This document shows, piece by piece, positions 8,029 to 10,458 of a DNA stretch of 10,458 nucleotides. A program made the position numbers and the translations under genes. The stretch lies in NCBI GenBank assembly GCA_946184195.1, contig CAMHEP010000044.1, positions 1 to 10,458 on the forward strand, in the 5' to 3' direction. The notes under the pieces are model-generated. The model saw only the letters and a program-made list of their open reading frames with translations. It ran no database searches and was not told the origin of the DNA. Source of the stretch: an uncultured Bacteroidales bacterium. Lineage in GTDB: Bacteria > Bacteroidota > Bacteroidia > Bacteroidales > Paludibacteraceae. Position 1 is the stretch's first letter; the number at the start of each line of letters is the position of its first letter.

Positions 8029-9551
8029 TTAACTGTCACTCTGAGGCACCCGCAATCTGCTACTACTTCTCCACCGCCTTCACCGGGTTCAGGGTCCTCT
8101 CCGCCTTCTCCCGGGTCCGGGTCTCCGCTGCCGCTGCCTCCGCCTGCCGGCAGATAAGCGCGTTCATATTCAACAGCTGCCATCAGAAAGGCTCCCAATA
8201 CCTTACCTTCAGAGTCGTTCTGAATTGGTACATCCTTACCGATGAGATAGTAAGCGGCGCTACCATTTCTATCACTGCCCAATCCTGCTGACTGGCAACT
8301 GGTTGTCAATTCGTACGAGCCCGCTGAGCCGCTAAGAAACTGCGCGATAATTCCCTCATAACCTTTTTTCCCTGCCGCTGCCTGACTAATATATCCCAGA
8401 CGAGTTCCCTTAAGCAATGCTGCTGTAATTAGGCATGAACCGGAGGACTCCAAATAGTTGCATTGAGTTCCGCCCGCTGATACATTCTTGTATGTGCTTG
8501 ACCCTGTGGCATCAGTGCCCTGCGTCGCACATTTCTCCGAACCGTACTGCAGCAGCTGATACCAGCATCCTGTCGTAGCATCCTGTCGTGCGACCAAGCC
8601 CGCAGCCAGTTTCTCTAAATATCCTTTTATGACCAGATAGTCCGAATCATCGGTCTTACCGGCTTTGTCCATGGCTTCGAGCACATCCACCAACGCCATG
8701 ATATACCATCCGTTGGCACGTCCCCAGTACTCCGCAGAATGGTATCCGCCGCCTATCTTCGGCTGACCATCTGCATACACCCATCCACTGGCGCCTCCTG
8801 TGGATTTATCCGTAGAAAAGCAGTGCCACAACAGGTCGTTATCCTCGTCCCATAGTCCGCCCCATGAACTGGTAAATTGTGTCATCACATCGCTCCACGT
8901 CAGCGTGGTCTCTACGCCATAAGCGAGCAGCTGCGCCAGCAGTGCCGGCCCCATGTAGGCTCCGTCACACCACATCTGGTTGCCATAACTGGACTTGTGA
9001 TACCATCCTCCGTCTGCCGTACTGCTTGTGCCGGAGATAGAGTAACTGCTCTTATGCGCAGCGAGTCCTGTAGCTCCCCTTCCCATCTGCGTCAGGCAAT
9101 AGGCGGCATTGGTGCTGTTCTCAAACTTGCCGCCGGCTTTGCAGCCGTCATATATACCGAAATACACTTTCGTGCAGTTCAAGTCATCCAGACTTCCACC
9201 CGTATTGGTTGCCGTTTTGGACAATGCCCACGTACTGAGTCCGTTATACCATGCATCAGCCCATGTACTATCCTGATAGTATTCCCACACATCCAATATA
9301 CCCTTGGCTACCACACCCGGGACATAGTCCCATGAGGCAGCTGTACCCGGAGTAGTATTCCCATTCGTGCTATTGGCATTGGGGAATCCGACCCGCGAGT
9401 TTTTATTTTTCCAACTTGTCATGCGAGCATTTATCACCTCTTTTGAGTAACGCACAGAGGGGTCAAAGGTCACCGCATGCATGGCTGTCACACAGCCCGT
9501 GAGCATCACCAGCCCACAGATTAACACTCTTATATATTGTAATTTAGTCAT
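8025..9551 (-). CDS. Secreted GH105/GH88-like unsaturated (rhamno)galacturonyl hydrolase with truncated C-terminal tail
   Basis: Likely removes the unsaturated uronic acid end from pectin fragments made by polysaccharide lyases. I chose M at 9551 (508 residues): the frame is open to an ATG at 9626, but the promoter -7 element lies at 9596-9603, inside that extension. From M1 a signal sequence is evident; LTGC (C20) could be a lipobox, or cleavage could follow AMHA. The (alpha/alpha)6-barrel pattern is visible in WDYVPGVVAKGILDVWEYY, MWCDGAYMGP (D196 is the likely catalytic acid), YWGRANGWYIMALVDVLEAM (about 275-295) and NYLESSGSCLITAALLKG. At about 470-494 an acidic Gly/Pro linker (DPDPGEGGEDPEPGEGG) follows, then only 14 residues (EVVADCGCLRVTVK) before the stop. 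Such linkers usually lead to a further domain, so the C-terminus appears cut off. The TGA overlaps the porQ ATG. Family assignment rests on motif memory; substrate is inference. Confidence 0.82.
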   Translation of the reverse strand: MTKLQYIRVLICGLVMLTGCVTAMHAVTFDPSVRYSKEVINARMTSWKNKNSRVGFPNANSTNGNTTPGTAASWDYVPGVVAKGILDVWEYYQDSTWADAWYNGLSTWALSKTATNTGGSLDDLNCTKVYFGIYDGCKAGGKFENSTNAAYCLTQMGRGATGLAAHKSSYSISGTSSTADGGWYHKSSYGNQMWCDGAYMGPALLAQLLAYGVETTLTWSDVMTQFTSSWGGLWDEDNDLLWHCFSTDKSTGGASGWVYADGQPKIGGGYHSAEYWGRANGWYIMALVDVLEAMDKAGKTDDSDYLVIKGYLEKLAAGLVARQDATTGCWYQLLQYGSEKCATQGTDATGSSTYKNVSAGGTQCNYLESSGSCLITAALLKGTRLGYISQAAAGKKGYEGIIAQFLSGSAGSYELTTSCQSAGLGSDRNGSAAYYLIGKDVPIQNDSEGKVLGAFLMAAVEYERAYLPAGGGSGSGDPDPGEGGEDPEPGEGGGEVVADCGCLRVTVK

Positions 9552-9595
9552 CCTATTAACACATATACCTACTATTCCCAATTTATTCCTCGCTG

Positions 9596-9627
9596 CAAAA
9601 TTACTACAAAAAATCCGAATATGCAAG
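9596..9627 (-). promoter_or_regulatory. Bacteroidetes-type promoter for the GH105-porQ-cmk-ispH-pfkA run
   Basis: On the minus strand CTTG (9627-9624) is separated by 20 nt from TAATTTTG (9603-9596), the same architecture and spacing as the sdhC promoter and a full match to TAnnTTTG at -7. The predicted start point is near 9589, leaving a leader of about 38 nt to the ATG at 9551. No equally good promoter was noticed in the short junctions between the five downstream genes. Confidence 0.75.
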
Positions 9628-9661
9628 ATTTATCCCGCAAAAAATCGTTTATGCTTGCATA
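9620..9661. promoter_or_regulatory. Possible operator: inverted TATGCAAG sites overlapping the hydrolase promoter
   Basis: TATGCAAG (9620-9627) recurs as its exact inverse CTTGCATA at 9654-9661, with 26 nt between them. The outer copy also forms a 14-bp perfect palindrome TTATGCTTGCATAA (9649-9662). The inner copy contains the -33 element of the promoter, so a protein bound there would compete with RNA polymerase. Regulatory function is inference; the repeats themselves are exact. Confidence 0.45.
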
Positions 9662-9691
9662 AGGACGAGTTTAAGCGGGTTAAAGATTGTT

Positions 9692-9711
9692 GTTCGCAGG
9701 ACTCTGCGAAC
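9692..9711. repeat. Perfect 8-bp hairpin
   Basis: GTTCGCAG (9692-9699) and CTGCGAAC (9704-9711) are exact inverse complements around a GACT tetraloop. The copy is followed by a short direct repeat, GCGAAC at 9706-9711 and again at 9712-9717. There is no T-run directly after it on either strand, so a classical terminator is not supported. Confidence 0.7.
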
Positions 9712-9728
9712 GCGAACGCGATTTTCTC

Positions 9729-9761
9729 GGGCTATGGTCGGGACATGGTCGGGCTATGGTC
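9729..9761. repeat. 11-bp tandem repeat, three units (GGGCTATGGTC type)
   Basis: GGGCTATGGTC (9729-9739), GGGACATGGTC (9740-9750) and GGGCTATGGTC (9751-9761) follow one another without gaps; a degenerate start of a fourth unit (GGACCAT) comes next. The middle unit shares GGGACATG with the 11-bp units found further right, suggesting one family. Confidence 0.9.
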
Positions 9762-9816
9762 GGACCATCTGCCTTAACCTTTCTTAACACTTCTCCCCCG
9801 CGGGAGAGAGGTTTTT

Positions 9817-9882
9817 CGGGGACGTGACGGGGACATGACGGGGAGGTTGGCGGCTTATCCTCGGCTCATCCGAGGATCATCC
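9817..9882. repeat. 11-bp tandem unit block 1 (six units)
   Basis: Six consecutive 11-bp units: CGGGGACGTGA, CGGGGACATGA, CGGGGAGGTTG, GCGGCTTATCC, TCGGCTCATCC and GAGGATCATCC. The first three form one subtype and the last three another, in unbroken 11-bp register. Units 2-6 (9828-9882) align without gaps to 9980-10034 with about 44 of 55 identities counted by eye. Confidence 0.85.
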
Positions 9883-9893
9883 GAGGGATGAGC
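9864..9893. repeat. 8-bp inverted repeat within the 11-bp block
   Basis: GCTCATCC (9864-9871) and GGATGAGC (9886-9893) are exact inverse complements with 14 nt between them. It overlaps the end of block 1, so the last units can fold as a hairpin. Confidence 0.6.
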
Positions 9894-9920
9894 TCTTAGA
9901 GGCATCCCGAGGATAGAGGA

Positions 9921-9975
9921 GGAAGTGCGAGCCGCTCAAACTCGCAGGGCGAGTTCTTCTAGGCGAGCCACTTCC
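9921..9975. repeat. Nested hairpin element
   Basis: Outer arms GGAAGTG (9921-9927) and CACTTCC (9969-9975) are perfect inverse complements. Inside them AACTCGC (9939-9945) and GCGAGTT (9949-9955) form a second perfect 7-bp stem with an AGG loop. The direct repeat GCGAGCC occurs at 9927-9933 and 9963-9969, just inside the outer arms. It lies between the two 11-bp unit blocks. Confidence 0.6.
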
Positions 9976-9979
9976 GACG

Positions 9980-10045
9980 AGGGGACGTGACGGGGACGTT
10001 GACAGCTCTTTCTCGGCTCATCCTCGGCTCATCCTCGGCTGTGAG
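9980..10045. repeat. 11-bp tandem unit block 2, partial duplicate of block 1
   Basis: In 11-bp register: AGGGGACGTGA, CGGGGACGTTG, ACAGCTCTTTC, TCGGCTCATCC, TCGGCTCATCC, TCGGCTGTGAG. The order GGGGACGTG-type then CGGCTCATCC-type is the same as in block 1, and the shared 11-mer TCGGCTCATCC is exact. The CTTTCTC at 10008-10014 and GAGAAAG at 10043-10049 form a perfect 7-bp stem enclosing the CGGCTCATCC copies. Confidence 0.85.
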
Positions 10046-10082
10046 AAAGTTAGTTAATGTATTTTAACAGAACCATACTCTC

Positions 10083-10187
10083 GGGTGACAGAGGTGACAA
10101 GGTGACAGTATATATATAATGTATTATACACATGTACGTGTATATAACTATATAGAAAGTGCTGTCACCCTGTCACCTCTGTCACCC
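10083..10187. repeat. 26-bp inverted repeat of TGTCACC heptamers around an AT-rich spacer
   Basis: Positions 10083-10108 and 10162-10187 are inverse complements at 25 of 26 positions (mismatch at 10100/10170). Each arm is built from the heptamer TGTCACC or its inverse GGTGACA: inverse copies start at 10084, 10093 and 10101; forward copies start at 10163, 10171 and 10180, with a partial TGTCAC at 10188. The 53-nt spacer is AT-rich and contains a smaller perfect inverted repeat, TATACAC (10125-10131) and GTGTATA (10138-10144). It begins 13 nt beyond the stop of the minus-strand gene at 10201. There is no T-run after it, so a standard terminator is not supported. Confidence 0.9.
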
Positions 10188-10200
10188 TGTCACTCGCCAC

Positions 10201-10458
10201 TCACGCTGTCCGGTGACGGCGATAGAGGGCATACCCCACCGCCAGCAGCATCAGCGGCAGCACGGCATCACCGATGGGGTTGCCGTCGTCACCTTCTCGG
10301 ACATTGATAGGACCGGTTTCGGTGCGGAGGACAGGTCTGCGTTGCGGGGCTGCCCCGGGTAGTACGGCGGTGCCGTCCGCATTGAGCTGCGGGTCGGATG
10401 TGTTATACTGGCTGTTGATACCATTCATGGTGGAGGTAGACTGGAACTGATAGTCAGA
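10201..10458 (-). CDS. C-terminal part of a small protein with PIGD motif, membrane segment and basic tail (start outside window)
   Basis: The frame is open from the right edge to a TGA at 10201-10203, giving about 85 visible residues; an internal ATG at 10428 is possible but the frame continues upstream with SDYQFQSTST, so I treat the gene as partial. The visible part is polar and Pro/Arg/Asn-rich, with no recognised domain, up to EGDDGNPIGDAV. A hydrophobic segment of about 15 residues (AVLPLMLLAVGYALY) and the basic end RRHRTA follow. Short hypothetical proteins starting near DYQFQST and ending with a P-I/L-GD plus membrane segment are familiar to me from Prevotella-like genomes, but their function is unknown. 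The ending has the shape of a C-terminal sorting signal (motif, helix, Arg cluster), or it may simply be a tail anchor. I see no neighbour that decides this. Confidence 0.7.
   Translation of the reverse strand, partial: SDYQFQSTSTMNGINSQYNTSDPQLNADGTAVLPGAAPQRRPVLRTETGPINVREGDDGNPIGDAVLPLMLLAVGYALYRRHRTA

Larger units (their letters stand above)
9552..10200. other. Repeat-rich non-coding region of about 650 bp
   Basis: No credible gene is seen between the hydrolase start and the stop of the next minus-strand gene. The few open frames here consist of repeat translations or lack recognisable protein character. From left to right the region holds the promoter and operator-like sites (9596-9661), a perfect hairpin (9692-9711), an 11-bp array (9729-9761), a GC-rich hairpin followed by T5 (9792-9816), two related 11-bp unit blocks (9817-9882 and 9980-10045) flanking a nested hairpin (9921-9975), an AT-rich stretch, and the 26-bp inverted repeat (10083-10187). 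G+C is high from about 9690 to 10040 and low around 10050-10160. Confidence 0.75.

Noticed and set aside
9552..9626. Upstream start for the hydrolase (ATG at 9626)
   Set aside because: The added 25 residues do not form a signal peptide and the promoter -7 element lies inside them; the ATG at 9551 fits both the signal sequence and the predicted transcript start.
9481..9777. Plus-strand open frame of 98 codons over the hydrolase start and promoter
   Set aside because: It runs through the antisense signal peptide, the promoter and the first 11-bp array; no domain and no conservation signal.
9792..9816. Intrinsic terminator (TCTCCC-CCGC-GGGAGA followed by GAGAGGTTTTT)
   Set aside because: The stem is only 6 bp, the T5 run is separated from it by several bases, and no plus-strand gene ends upstream of it; kept only as part of the repeat region.
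10083..10187. CRISPR array or insertion-sequence ends
   Set aside because: Heptamer units at 8-9 bp spacing have no spacer-sized unique segments and there are no cas genes; the 53-nt interior is too short for a transposase and no target-site duplication is seen.
10119..10362. Small plus-strand open frames over the TGTCACC repeat and the right-hand gene
   Set aside because: Their Ser/Pro/Cys/His-rich translations come from the heptamer repeats and from the antisense of the minus-strand gene.

Overview
The window looks like chromosomal DNA of a gut-type Bacteroidales bacterium (Prevotella/Paraprevotella-like; genus not resolvable from sequence alone). The support is: two promoters of the Bacteroidetes primary-sigma type (TTG-N19/20-TAnnTTTG), a three-subunit sdh/frd operon with a di-haem type cytochrome b, a PorQ-like type IX secretion (T9SS) protein, and two secreted proteins of the kind these bacteria use on plant polysaccharides.

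Layout, left to right. (1) Positions 1-609, plus strand: the C-terminal end of a secreted, probably carbohydrate-active protein, followed by a strong hairpin terminator. (2) 731-4285, minus strand: sdhC-sdhA-sdhB (succinate:quinone oxidoreductase / fumarate reductase), with a clear promoter just upstream of sdhC. (3) 4381-9551, minus strand: a tightly packed run read in the order GH105-like hydrolase, porQ, cmk, ispH, pfkA. The junctions are 4-nt, 4-nt and 20-nt overlaps and then a 27-nt gap, so one promoter at about 9596-9627 could drive all five genes. No terminator is visible between pfkA and the sdhC promoter, so read-through into sdhCAB is possible. (4) 9552-10200: about 650 bp without a credible gene, rich in repeats. 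It holds 11-bp tandem units in several variants, a duplicated 55-bp block of those units, several perfect hairpins, and a 26-bp inverted repeat made of TGTCACC heptamers around an AT-rich spacer. (5) 10201-10458, minus strand: the C-terminal end of a small protein ending in a PIGD motif, a membrane segment and a basic cluster.

How the genes work together. sdhCAB gives quinone-linked succinate/fumarate interconversion, central to anaerobic succinate production in Bacteroidales. pfkA (glycolysis), ispH (isoprenoid precursors, hence quinones) and cmk (nucleotides) are housekeeping genes. PorQ belongs to the T9SS outer-membrane machinery. The GH105-like enzyme would remove unsaturated uronic acid ends left by pectin lyases, and it is fused transcriptionally, and probably translationally, to porQ. 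It ends abruptly after a linker that would normally lead to another domain.

The most unusual parts are the structured repeat zone at 9692-10187 and the GH105/porQ junction. I see no defence system, CRISPR array, insertion sequence, tRNA or rRNA.
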